Positions 35,776 through 44,005 of a stretch of DNA of 64,000 nucleotides are shown here, in pieces (position 1 is the first letter of the stretch; every line of letters begins with the position of its first letter). The notes under the pieces are model-generated. The model did no database searches, was not told the DNA's origin, and worked only from the letters and a program-made list of their open reading frames with translations. The translations under genes were made by a program, and so were the position numbers. The stretch is taken from the NCBI GenBank assembly GCA_035378985.1, contig DAOSUR010000001.1, forward strand, positions 471,428-535,427. Reading direction: 5' to 3'. This DNA comes from Anaerohalosphaeraceae bacterium (GTDB lineage: Bacteria; Planctomycetota; Phycisphaerae; Sedimentisphaerales; Anaerohalosphaeraceae).

Positions 35776-36063
35776 TTACTTCTTGAGCAGCTGGTCGATT
35801 TTCTCTTCCAGACGCTTGAGGTCTTCTTTCGTCGCCAAAGGCATCTGTGTCAGAACCTTGTGAAGCTGTTCTGAAATGATTTTTTCCAAATCTGCACGGC
35901 TTTTGGCCGCCAGTTCGAGAATCTCTTTGACAAAGCCGCTCTTCTCCTCTCGTTTGGCCTTCCCTTTCTGGACATATTCCTCGAAGATAGCCTCGGCCCG
36001 CTCCCTCGTCATCGTCATTGCACCCAGCCCTGCCAGAAATAACTTATCAAGTGTCTCAAACAT
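35776..36063 (-). CDS. Phasin-like coiled-coil protein
   Basis: 95 aa: FLAGLGAMTMTRERAEAIFEEYVQKGKAK followed by a long charged helix ending in LKRLEEKIDQLLKK, typical of small phasin-family/PhaF-like proteins that coat granules or act as membrane-associated helpers. No polyhydroxyalkanoate gene is near. ATG 36063 follows AAGGAG; a frame extension to 36111 has no support. Cotranscribed with the ubiB-like gene, so a membrane-lipid role is as likely as granule binding. Confidence 0.75.
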   Translation of the reverse strand: MFETLDKLFLAGLGAMTMTRERAEAIFEEYVQKGKAKREEKSGFVKEILELAAKSRADLEKIISEQLHKVLTQMPLATKEDLKRLEEKIDQLLKK

Positions 36064-36134
36064 CGTCCGCTCCTTTCTATCACTGAAATGACCATTCAGG
36101 AAATCCAACAAATGGAATCCGTTTTCTGATTCTC

Positions 36135-36163
36135 ATTATACCGAAAAAGATGGTCCGGAACAA
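36135..36163 (-). promoter_or_regulatory. Promoter of the phasin-like/ubiB-like operon
   Basis: On the minus strand TTGTTC (36163-36158), 17-bp spacer and TATAAT (36140-36135). The implied leader is about 65 nt. Confidence 0.6.
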
Positions 36164-36170
36164 CGTCTAT

Positions 36171-36202
36171 CCGAAAGACCGATAAGAATCTTTCGGTTTT
36201 TT
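36171..36202 (+). terminator. Orphan intrinsic terminator
   Basis: CCGAAAGA (36171-36178) pairs with TCTTTCGG (36189-36196), followed by six Ts. There is no plus-strand gene upstream of it, so it either ends an unseen small or antisense RNA or insulates the next promoter. Confidence 0.7.
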
Positions 36203-36321
36203 CTCTTCAATTTTTATGCACGAAAAACAGAGTTTTGCCGTAGAAGACGCAATAAAGACCGTTTGACAGCCGACAATTCATAAATGAAAGACAGACAAAC
36301 TCCGGAATGTTTACAGGAGTA

Positions 36322-36350
36322 TTGATTTGCACATTTGTTTTTGGTACAAT
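36322..36350 (+). promoter_or_regulatory. Promoter of the dockerin-like protein gene
   Basis: TTGATT (36322-36327), 17-bp spacer and TACAAT (36345-36350). Transcription should begin near 36357, which rules out an in-frame GTG-type start at 36327 and supports ATG 36390. Confidence 0.65.
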
Positions 36351-36389
36351 GAAAAAAACAAATATTCGCAGGGCTTTGGTGTAGGAAAA

Positions 36390-37328
36390 ATGACGCCCAT
36401 TGTAAGGATAAGTTATTTTTTCTGGCTCGGCTGTACAATTTGGGGGGGTATCCTGAACGGCGGCTTTGAGATCCCTGATCCCAATACGACCGAGTGGTTT
36501 ATCCCTCCGTGGGGCTGGGCTCGGGCTGTTGATAATCCCTACCGAGACTGCTATGCAGGGCTGCACCGCTATTTGGTGCCCAATCCGCAGTATGACCGCA
36601 GCAAACGGGAAGTCCATTGGACCCTTCCCGAACCATATGAGGGCCGACGGTTTGTTGTCTTATCCACAGGCGACCTTGGAGATGAGTCGGACCCTGCCAT
36701 CATCCATTCCACAATCTCCCAAACAGTGACTTTTCTGCCGGGTCAGCGGCTGTCCGGTGCCTACTTTTTCGGCACGTGCGATTTTCTGCAGTACAACGAT
36801 TACGGCAAAATCTATTTGATGCCGGAGGACCCGAACAGCGGCCTGCCCTCCGAAATTGTGCTGGCTTACTGCGATGTAATGCAAGTCGGGGATTTCCAAT
36901 CCACAAACACCTGGATTCCATTCCAGTACGACTTCACAGAAGAAACCGCCGGAACCTATCGGCTCATCTGTACCGTACGTGACCAGCTGGACACAATCTA
37001 CAAAAGTTATCTGGCGGTGGATGGATTGTCCGTCTGTACTGTCCAGCCCGGCGACATCAACCACGACTGCTCCGTTGATGCGGAGGATTTCCAAATCCTC
37101 TCTCAGGCATGGCTGAGCTGGTGTCCGGACCCGAACGCCTTCGACCCCAACACTTTCCTGCCCAAACCCGATTATCCAGGCATGACCATCCCGCCCGAAA
37201 CCGTCTATGACCCCAATCTGATTGACCCCAACTGCCCCTGCCCTCAGGCTGACCTGAACAAAGACTGGTTTGTGGACACCCTGGACCTGATGATTCTGAC
37301 CGACAACTGGCTCAAGAACGGCCAATGA
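36390..37328 (+). CDS. Secreted protein with C-terminal dockerin-like calcium repeats
   Basis: 312 aa with an N-terminal hydrophobic segment (IVRISYFFWLGCTIWGG) and a jelly-roll-like domain beginning LNGGFEIPDPNTTEW (about 22-215; LNGGFE openings are common in CBM-like/PEP-CTERM-type sandwiches). Two separated dockerin-like repeats follow: DINHDCSVDAEDFQILSQAW (about 222) and ADLNKDWFVDTLDLMILTDNW (about 288), with a proline/aspartate-rich spacer. The Asp/Asn pattern fits calcium-binding loops. No catalytic motif seen. Monocistronic, between ubiB- and feoB-type housekeeping genes. Confidence 0.75.
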   Translation: MTPIVRISYFFWLGCTIWGGILNGGFEIPDPNTTEWFIPPWGWARAVDNPYRDCYAGLHRYLVPNPQYDRSKREVHWTLPEPYEGRRFVVLSTGDLGDESDPAIIHSTISQTVTFLPGQRLSGAYFFGTCDFLQYNDYGKIYLMPEDPNSGLPSEIVLAYCDVMQVGDFQSTNTWIPFQYDFTEETAGTYRLICTVRDQLDTIYKSYLAVDGLSVCTVQPGDINHDCSVDAEDFQILSQAWLSWCPDPNAFDPNTFLPKPDYPGMTIPPETVYDPNLIDPNCPCPQADLNKDWFVDTLDLMILTDNWLKNGQ

Positions 37329-37356
37329 GCTGTTTGCTTCTTGATTCCGGACAATC

Positions 37357-39435
37357 CTAAGCTGTCAGAAAAGAGACAAGCCGTCCGCCCTGATAAACAA
37401 GAAGAGTAATAAGATAAGCCAGGGCCGTCAGTCCCCCGAATTGCAGAAGAGCCCACCTCCATGTCCCGCTTTCCCGGCGTGTGACGGCCACTGTGGCGAC
37501 ACAGGGCGTACTAATCAGACAGAACAGCATAATGCAAAACCCCTGGAGGACGCTGTAATCTTCCCGGATGCGCTTCTGCAATTGTTCCAAATCCTCTTCG
37601 CTGCCGAGCGAGTAAACAATCGACATCTGGGAGACAAACACTTCTTTGGCCATAGCCGCCCCAATCATCGCCGTGCCGATTTTCCAGTCAAACCCCAGCG
37701 GTTGTATCGCCGGCTCCATCCATTTGCCGATGCGGCCGGCCAGGGAATACTCCAGCTCGACACGCTCCACCTGGTCCTCTTCCGCGGTCAGGAACTCCTG
37801 CGGAGGGCGCGGATACCGCGTCACCGCCCACATCACAATCGACAGGGCCAGGATCACCGTCCCCGCCTTTCGCAGATACAGCCAGCCCCGGTCCCACATA
37901 TGCAGCAGGAGCCCCTGGAGCGTAGGCAGCCGATACGGCGGCAGCTCCATCACAAAGGGAACGGTCTCGCCTTTCAAAATCGTGCTGCGAAGCAGCCGCA
38001 CGCAGACAATCGCCAGCCCAATTCCAATCAGATAAATCAGCCACATCATCGGTCCGCGAAGCACCGGCGGAAAGAAGGCCGGAATCAAAAGTCCGTAAAT
38101 CGTAATCCGGGCCCCGCAGCTCATCAGCGGAATCACCAGCATCGTCGCCAGCCGCGTCCGCCGCTCCTCCAGAATCCGCGTGGCCATAATCGCCGGCACC
38201 GAACAGCCGAACCCAATCAGCATCGGAATAAAACTCTTGCCGTGCAGCCCGATTCGATGCATCAGGCGGTCCATAATAAACGCCGCCCGCGCCATATACC
38301 CGCTGTCTTCCAGAAACGCAATCCCCAGAAACAGCAGCAGAATATTCGGCAGAAACACCACCACCCCGCCCACCCCCGCTATCACCCCGTCGATCAGCAG
38401 AGATTTGATTTCTTCGGAAACCTCTTCCGGCCAAAACCGCTCAATCAATTGCGCCAAATACGTAAATCCGTCCTCCAGCCAGCTCTGCGGCCAGGCACCA
38501 ACCTGAAACGTCAGGTAAAAAACAATGTACATCAGAACGGCAAAAATCGGCAGCCCCGCATACCGATGCGTCAGAACCGCATCCATCCGGTCGCTGAAAT
38601 CCCGCCGCTTCAGAACCGTCTGGCGGACCGTCTCCTGACAGGCCCCGGAAATAAACCCATACCGGCGCTCCGCTATCAGCACCTCCGGGGACTCCCCAAA
38701 AACCGCCGCCAGATGCCGGCGGATCTCCTGCAGCACATCGGATACCTGCGGCAAACGAATCTGTTCCTGAATTTCCGAGTCGCCTTCAAGCAGCTTCAGC
38801 GCCGTCCACCGCCGCCCGTATGACCGGATAAGAGAATGGTTCTCATCAAGCACCGATTCAATCTTTCCGATCGCCTCCTCCAGTTCCGGTCCATACCGAA
38901 TCTCCGCCGGCACCGGACGCACCTGTTCGGCGCAGCGCAGGATTGTCTTTTTGAGTTCGTCGATTCCCTCTCCCTTCGTCGCCGTCAGCGGCACAATCGG
39001 AGCCCCCAGCAGGACACTGAGCTGCTCCAAATCAAACTCCAGCCCCCGCTGCCGCGCCACATCACTCATATTAAACGCCAGCACCAGCGGCACCTTCATC
39101 TCCATCAGCTGCACCGCCAGATACAAATGCCGCTCCAGATTGGAGGCATCCACCACGTCCACCACCACATCCGGCTTCTCCTGAAGCAGAAAATGCCGGG
39201 CCACCAGTTCTTCCATCGAGTACGCCGTCAGACTGTATACGCCGGGCAAGTCCACAATCCGCAGCGTCCGCCCATCAATCCGACAGATGCCCTCTTTTTT
39301 CTCCACCGTCACGCCCGGATAGTTTCCGGTATGCTGACGCGTGCCCGTCAGGGCATTGAATACCGTCGTCTTTCCGCTGTTCGGATTGCCCGCCAGCGCC
39401 GCCAGCCATTTCGTCTTTTTTTCGGATGCGTCCAT
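37357..39435 (-). CDS. feoB: Ferrous iron transport protein B
   Basis: 692 aa. N-terminal G domain with GNPNSGKTTVFNALTG, VDLPGVYSL and NMSD, then a helical spacer, then a membrane part with about 9 TM helices containing the Gate motifs (GFGCSVPAIMATRILEERRTR and PLMSCGARITIY). It imports Fe(II) across the inner membrane. It is the third gene of a dtxR-feoA-feoB operon, 8 bp after feoA. Length is close to the family norm; no FeoC is present. Confidence 0.96.
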   Translation of the reverse strand: MDASEKKTKWLAALAGNPNSGKTTVFNALTGTRQHTGNYPGVTVEKKEGICRIDGRTLRIVDLPGVYSLTAYSMEELVARHFLLQEKPDVVVDVVDASNLERHLYLAVQLMEMKVPLVLAFNMSDVARQRGLEFDLEQLSVLLGAPIVPLTATKGEGIDELKKTILRCAEQVRPVPAEIRYGPELEEAIGKIESVLDENHSLIRSYGRRWTALKLLEGDSEIQEQIRLPQVSDVLQEIRRHLAAVFGESPEVLIAERRYGFISGACQETVRQTVLKRRDFSDRMDAVLTHRYAGLPIFAVLMYIVFYLTFQVGAWPQSWLEDGFTYLAQLIERFWPEEVSEEIKSLLIDGVIAGVGGVVVFLPNILLLFLGIAFLEDSGYMARAAFIMDRLMHRIGLHGKSFIPMLIGFGCSVPAIMATRILEERRTRLATMLVIPLMSCGARITIYGLLIPAFFPPVLRGPMMWLIYLIGIGLAIVCVRLLRSTILKGETVPFVMELPPYRLPTLQGLLLHMWDRGWLYLRKAGTVILALSIVMWAVTRYPRPPQEFLTAEEDQVERVELEYSLAGRIGKWMEPAIQPLGFDWKIGTAMIGAAMAKEVFVSQMSIVYSLGSEEDLEQLQKRIREDYSVLQGFCIMLFCLISTPCVATVAVTRRESGTWRWALLQFGGLTALAYLITLLVYQGGRLVSFLTA

Positions 39436-39443
39436 CGTTCTCT

Positions 39444-39692
39444 CTACAAAGGCGCCACTTCCAGTTTTTCCGACATCCCCCGCCCCAGCACAATTTTGGT
39501 ATTCTTCACCTGCACAATAATCTGCCCGCGAAAATCATTCCGCAGCACCTCCAGCGGGACATTCGGCACCAGCCCCATTCCGGCCAGCCGCAGCGTCAGC
39601 GCGTGTCCGCCCGCAATTCGTACCAGCCGAACCGTTTGTCCGGCCGGCACCTGAGAAAGAAACCGCACCGATTTTTCCGCCGGAGATTCCAT
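39444..39692 (-). CDS. feoA: Ferrous iron transport protein A
   Basis: 82-aa SH3-like protein (LSQVPAGQTVRLVRIAGGHALTLRLAGMGLVPNVPLEV) typical of FeoA, a small cytoplasmic partner needed for FeoB function. Its ATG directly follows the stop of the DtxR-type regulator gene, and feoB starts 8 bp downstream. Confidence 0.93.
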   Translation of the reverse strand: MESPAEKSVRFLSQVPAGQTVRLVRIAGGHALTLRLAGMGLVPNVPLEVLRNDFRGQIIVQVKNTKIVLGRGMSEKLEVAPL

Positions 39693-40175
39693 TTATTGTT
39701 CCTCTGCTTTCTGGGTTTTCTGCTTCTGCTCCTGAAGACGAAACTTTCTGAACTCCGCCGTCCAGTCCTTCCCCTCCAGAGATGAACGGCTCAAAAACTC
39801 GATAAACACAACCAGCCGCTCAATGACCTCCGAGCCGAGCGTATGTTCCGCCCGGCAGGCCGCCTCCTGCGAAAGCCCCTCCTCCAGCCCGAGCACTTCG
39901 GTAAAAAACGAATGCAGGACCTGATGACGCCGAACCACCCGACGTGCCTGCCGTCCTCCCTCCTCCGTGAGGCGAACCACTCCATACGGCTCATAATCAA
40001 TCAGCCCCTTCTGGGCCAGCGCACGAAGCGCACCGGTCACAGAAGCCCTCGTGACCCCCAGATGTTCGGCAATATCCTTGCTGCGGGCCGCCGACTTGGC
40101 CGACAGAAGATTAAAAATCGCCTCCAGATAATCTTCCAGCGAAGCACTCAGTTTTTCGTGTTCCGTTGTTTCCAC
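39693..40175 (-). CDS. DtxR/MntR-family iron-dependent repressor
   Basis: 160 aa. The HTH (SKDIAEHLGVTRASVTGALRALAQKGLIDYEPYG) and dimerisation/metal domain (RRHQVLHSFFTEVLGLEEGLSQEAACRAEHTLG) supply the usual His/Glu/Cys ligands. There is no C-terminal SH3 domain; FeoA with that fold is encoded separately next door. The protein likely represses its own feoAB operon when Fe(II) is sufficient, as shown by the operator in its promoter. The C-terminal Gln/Lys-rich tail (QEQKQKTQKAEEQ) is unremarkable. Confidence 0.92.
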   Translation of the reverse strand: METTEHEKLSASLEDYLEAIFNLLSAKSAARSKDIAEHLGVTRASVTGALRALAQKGLIDYEPYGVVRLTEEGGRQARRVVRRHQVLHSFFTEVLGLEEGLSQEAACRAEHTLGSEVIERLVVFIEFLSRSSLEGKDWTAEFRKFRLQEQKQKTQKAEEQ

Positions 40176-40204
40176 CGGCTTTTCCTTAAAAATTAGGAAT
40201 TCTT

Positions 40205-40233
40205 AACATAGTTAGTCTATCCTAACTTGTCAA
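40205..40233 (-). promoter_or_regulatory. dtxR-feoAB promoter with overlapping DtxR-type operator
   Basis: On the minus strand TTGACA (40233-40228), 17-bp spacer and TATGTT (40210-40205). The spacer, extending into the -10, contains a dyad resembling the DtxR/IdeR box (40207-40225; 13 of 19 positions match TTAGGTTAGSCTAACCTAA). A bound repressor would block polymerase directly. Confidence 0.72.
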
Positions 40234-40313
40234 GCATTTTTTTAACTCATTTTTTACAAAGCATTTACACCCGCAAAATGCGGCCGACGTATTGAAAAAG
40301 CCGGATTTTCTGC

Positions 40314-40342
40314 TTTACGGACGTGTTTCTTTAGACGATAAT
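40314..40342 (+). promoter_or_regulatory. glmS promoter
   Basis: TTTACG (40314-40319), 17-bp spacer and GATAAT (40337-40342). The short leader ends with GAGG before ATG 40376; there is no room for a glmS ribozyme. Confidence 0.55.
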
Positions 40343-40375
40343 TTTCTCAAATCAGCTCAAAATTGAGGAAAAACT

Positions 40376-42244
40376 ATGTGCGGAATTGTGGCTTATTTTG
40401 GAAACAAACCGGCCCAGCCCATTCTGATTGAAGGGCTCAAACGGCTCGAATATCGCGGATATGACTCGGCCGGCATTGCCCTGCTTGAAAACGGAACGTT
40501 TCAGGTCACCAAAAGCCCCGGGCGAATCAGCAATCTCGAGGATTTGCTGGCAGGCCGCCAATCCTCCGCTACCGTCGGCATCGGTCACACCCGCTGGGCT
40601 ACGCACGGGCGGCCCAACCAGGTCAACGCCCACCCGCACGTAGACTGCACCGGCAAAATCGCCGTCGTTCACAACGGCATTATCGAAAACTACGCCACGC
40701 TCAAGAAATGGCTGCTTAAAGAGGGCTGCACCTTCCAGAGTGAAACCGACACCGAGGTTGTCGCCAACCTTATCGGCTATTTTTATCAACGAAACCAAAA
40801 CCGCAACGGCCAGCTGGCCCCGCACGGCTGCAACCGGTTTGAATGGGCTGTCCAGCAGGCCCTCAGCGAAATCTACGGCACCTACGGACTGGCAATTCTC
40901 TGCGCCGACTGCCCCGATGTGCTCATTGGAGCCAAAAAAGGAAGCCCCCTGATTCTGGGTGTCGGAAAAAATGAGTTTCTCATCGCCTCCGACGCCGCCG
41001 CCATCGTCAAGCATACCACCCAGGCCATTTATCTGGCCGACGGCGAGATGGTCATCGTGGACTCCGCCGGCTTCCAAACCAAAACCCTTTCCAACGAGCA
41101 AGTCCAGAAGGAACTGAAAGAAATTGAAATCTCCCTAGACCAAATCGAACTGGAAGGGTTCCGCCATTACATGGAAAAGGAGATCGCCGAGCAGCCGACA
41201 GCGCTGGAAACCTGTTTGAACGGCCGCGTGGACCTCAAAAACGGCCGCATCATCCTCGGCGGCGTTTCCAACTATCTGCGGGAACTGACCCGCGCTAAAC
41301 GCATTATCCTGACCGCCTGCGGAACCGCCTGGCACGCCGCCCTCGTCGGGGAATTCCTCTTTGAGCAGCTGGCTCGAATCCCTGCCGAGGTCGAATACGC
41401 CAGCGAATTCCGATACCGCAACCCTATCCTCGAAGAAGGAACCATTGTCATCGCCATCAGCCAGTCCGGCGAAACCGCCGACACGCTGGCCGCCGTCGAA
41501 CAGGCCAAAGAACGCGGCGCCCTCGTGCTGGGCATCGTCAACGTCGTCGGCTCTTCCATCGCCCGGCTGACCGATGCGGGCGTGTATCTTCGCGTCGGGC
41601 CGGAAATCGGCGTCGCCAGCACCAAGGCCTTCACCGCGCAGGTCGCCGTCCTGGCGATGCTGGCCATTGAACTGGGCCGCCGCCGCCATCTGAGCACCGA
41701 CACCGTGCACAATCTCCTGCAGGAGCTCACCTCCATCCCGCAGAAAATCAAACGCATTCTCCGGCAGTCCGAGGCCATTCGCCAAATCGCCGACGCCAAC
41801 AAAGACCGCGAAAACTGGCTCTTCCTCGGACGCGGCTTTAATTATCCGGTCGCCCTCGAAGGCGCCCTGAAACTCAAAGAAATCAGCTATATCCACGCCG
41901 AAGGGCTTCCGGCCGCCGAGATGAAGCACGGCCCCATCGCCCTGATTACCGACAAGATGCCCGCCGTCTTTATCGCCACCCGATGCTCGCAGTACGAAAA
42001 AATCATCGGCAACATCGAAGAAGTCCGCGCCCGCGGCGGAAAAACCATCGTCGTGGCCACCGAAGGCGATGAGCAAATCAAACCCTATGCCGATTACCTG
42101 ATTCCCATTCCGGAAACCTGCGAACCGCTCCAGCCGATGCTGACGGTCGTGCCTCTCCAGATGCTCGCTTATCACGCCGCCGTCCTGCGCGGACACGACG
42201 TGGACAAGCCCCGCAATCTGGCCAAAAGCGTCACCGTCGAATAA
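40376..42244 (+). CDS. glmS: Glutamine-fructose-6-phosphate aminotransferase
   Basis: 622 aa. Catalytic Cys2 (MCGIVAYFG) starts the glutaminase domain (RLEYRGYDSAGIAL, HTRWATHGRPNQVNAHPH). Two SIS sugar-isomerase domains follow (CGTAWHAALVGEFLFEQLAR, SQSGETADTLAA; LEGALKLKEISYIHAEGLPA, MKHGPIALI), ending DKPRNLAKSVTVE. It makes glucosamine-6-phosphate for peptidoglycan and LPS precursors. A small insert near residue 140 (NQNRNGQLAPHGCNRF) makes it slightly longer than the E. coli enzyme. Confidence 0.97.
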   Translation: MCGIVAYFGNKPAQPILIEGLKRLEYRGYDSAGIALLENGTFQVTKSPGRISNLEDLLAGRQSSATVGIGHTRWATHGRPNQVNAHPHVDCTGKIAVVHNGIIENYATLKKWLLKEGCTFQSETDTEVVANLIGYFYQRNQNRNGQLAPHGCNRFEWAVQQALSEIYGTYGLAILCADCPDVLIGAKKGSPLILGVGKNEFLIASDAAAIVKHTTQAIYLADGEMVIVDSAGFQTKTLSNEQVQKELKEIEISLDQIELEGFRHYMEKEIAEQPTALETCLNGRVDLKNGRIILGGVSNYLRELTRAKRIILTACGTAWHAALVGEFLFEQLARIPAEVEYASEFRYRNPILEEGTIVIAISQSGETADTLAAVEQAKERGALVLGIVNVVGSSIARLTDAGVYLRVGPEIGVASTKAFTAQVAVLAMLAIELGRRRHLSTDTVHNLLQELTSIPQKIKRILRQSEAIRQIADANKDRENWLFLGRGFNYPVALEGALKLKEISYIHAEGLPAAEMKHGPIALITDKMPAVFIATRCSQYEKIIGNIEEVRARGGKTIVVATEGDEQIKPYADYLIPIPETCEPLQPMLTVVPLQMLAYHAAVLRGHDVDKPRNLAKSVTVE

Positions 42245-42330
42245 AAAACAGGTGCACTCGCATCCGGTCCGGTTTATAATCATCCGAAGAGGCAGGTTCG
42301 AACTCCGAGGGCTTCCGAGAGACGAACAGA

Positions 42331-43200
42331 ATGGAAATCTGGACCATCCAAAAACTGCTGAACTGGATGACGGCGTACTTTACCCAAAAACAGCTGGACA
42401 GTCCCCGGCTCAGCGCCGAACTGCTTTTGTGTAATGTGCTCGGTCTGCAGCGGATTGAACTGTACACCCTTCACGACCGAGTCGTTCAGCAGCCCCAGCT
42501 GGGACAGCTCCGGGAGCTGGTCAAGCGGGCCGCCGAACACGAACCCATCGCCTATCTGGTCGGGCGGTGCGAATTCTACTCGCTGTCCCTGAAAATCACA
42601 CCGGACTGTCTGATTCCCCGTCCGGAAACGGAGCTGCTCGTGGAAAAAGCCGTGGAATTTCTCCGCAGGCGGCCCGCTCCCCGGCAGGCCCTCGATTTGT
42701 GCACGGGCTGCGGCTGCATCGCCGCCGCACTGGCCAAAAACTGCAAAGACCTCCATATAACCGCCGTCGATATCTCCGAAGCCGCCCTGGCCGTCGCCGC
42801 CGAAAACATCCGTCGGTACAATCTGGAGCCGTCTGTGCGGCTGCTGTGCGGCAATCTGTACGAGCCGCTCATCGAGGAACTCGACGGCCCCTGCTTCGAT
42901 CTGATTGTCTCCAATCCGCCGTACGTCAGCGACGCCGAATACGAAAAGCTGGCCCCCAACGTCAAAAATTATGAACCGAAACAGGCCCTCTGGGGCGGGC
43001 CGGACGGGCTGGACTTTTACCGCCGAATCCTCGAACAGGCCGGGCGGTTCCTTAAACCGGACGGCGCTGTCATGCTCGAAATCGGCTATGAACAGGGACC
43101 GGCCGTCAAACAAATGCTCGAACAAAGCGGGCTCTTTGCCTCTGTGGAAATTCACAAAGACCTGGCCCAAAAAGACCGAATCGCAATCGGCAGACGCTAA
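42331..43200 (+). CDS. prmC: Peptide chain release factor N5-glutamine methyltransferase
   Basis: 289 aa. The N-terminal helical domain (PRLSAELLLCNVLGLQRIELYT, YLVGRCEFYSLSL) precedes a Rossmann methyltransferase domain with LDLCTGCGCIAAALA and the catalytic SNPPYV motif. It methylates the GGQ Gln of release factors using SAM. prfA, its usual partner, is not here; it follows glmS by 86 bp instead. Its last 4 bp overlap the convergent tatD gene. Confidence 0.95.
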   Translation: MEIWTIQKLLNWMTAYFTQKQLDSPRLSAELLLCNVLGLQRIELYTLHDRVVQQPQLGQLRELVKRAAEHEPIAYLVGRCEFYSLSLKITPDCLIPRPETELLVEKAVEFLRRRPAPRQALDLCTGCGCIAAALAKNCKDLHITAVDISEAALAVAAENIRRYNLEPSVRLLCGNLYEPLIEELDGPCFDLIVSNPPYVSDAEYEKLAPNVKNYEPKQALWGGPDGLDFYRRILEQAGRFLKPDGAVMLEIGYEQGPAVKQMLEQSGLFASVEIHKDLAQKDRIAIGRR

Positions 43201-43979
43201 ACCCGCTGCGCCAGACCGAAAAACGCGATGCTGTTGGCCGTCATCTTCCGGGCAAACTCCTCCATCGGCATCCCGTAAAGCTCGGCCAGCTTGGCCGCCG
43301 TATGAACCAGCAAGGCCGGCTCATTGGGCTGAACATGCCGAACCGGCTCCGGCGAAAGATAAGGACAATCGGTCTCAATCATCACCCGCTCCGGCGGCAT
43401 CATCCGGGCCGACTGACGCAGCAAATCCGCCTTCTTGAACGTGACAATCCCCGTGAAGGAAACAAAATATCCGCGTCGGAGCACTTCTTCGGTCTCCGTC
43501 GGGCTTCCGCTGTAGCAGTGAATCACCACACGGGACAGGCGGGACTGGTACGAATCCAGAATGGCCATCGCCTCCGGAAAGGCCTGCCGAATATGAACAA
43601 TCACCGGTTTGTTCAGCTCCGCCGCCAGCTCCAGCTGAGCCCGAAAAATCCGCCGCTGATTGTCCGCCGACGAATGAAGATAATGATAATCCAGCCCCGT
43701 CTCTCCGATGGCGGCGACACGCGGATGGACGGCTGTCCGGCGAAGAAGCTCCAAATCCTCTGAAGAGATTTCATCGGCATGATGCGGATGATACCCCACC
43801 GCCGCCCACAGCCCCTCCGTTCGTTCGGCACACGCCGCGGCCCGGCGGTTTTCCTCCGGACTGGTGCCGACGGTAATCCAGCGGGTCACTCCCGCCTGCC
43901 GGCTGCGGGCCAGCACACTCTCCAAATCCTCCCACAGCGGAGAATACGTCAGATGGGCATGAGTATCCACCAGTTCCAT
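43197..43979 (-). CDS. tatD: TatD-family metal-dependent hydrolase
   Basis: 260-aa TIM-barrel protein with VDTHAHL metal ligands at the N-terminus, AIGETGLDYHY near 92, PVIVHIRQA near 125, and ETDCPYLSPEP near 200. TatD/YcfH proteins are 3'-5' DNases or D-aminoacyl-tRNA deacylase-like hydrolases. It lies 26 bp downstream of the glycyl-tRNA synthetase gene on the same strand and probably shares its transcript. Confidence 0.93.
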   Translation of the reverse strand: MELVDTHAHLTYSPLWEDLESVLARSRQAGVTRWITVGTSPEENRRAAACAERTEGLWAAVGYHPHHADEISSEDLELLRRTAVHPRVAAIGETGLDYHYLHSSADNQRRIFRAQLELAAELNKPVIVHIRQAFPEAMAILDSYQSRLSRVVIHCYSGSPTETEEVLRRGYFVSFTGIVTFKKADLLRQSARMMPPERVMIETDCPYLSPEPVRHVQPNEPALLVHTAAKLAELYGMPMEEFARKMTANSIAFFGLAQRV

Positions 43980-44005
43980 CGGCCCGTTTCCGCCCGGTCC
44001 ATCTG

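Noticed and set aside
36207..36617. Minus-strand frames upstream of the dockerin-like gene
   Set aside because: They cross the plus-strand promoter and coding region and have no motif or ribosome site.
37441..38823. Plus-strand 460-codon frame opposite feoB
   Set aside because: Composition is Pro/Arg/His-rich, typical of an antisense frame of a GC-rich gene; feoB is unambiguous.
40234..40375. glmS ribozyme
   Set aside because: The predicted leader is under 30 nt and shows no ribozyme core.
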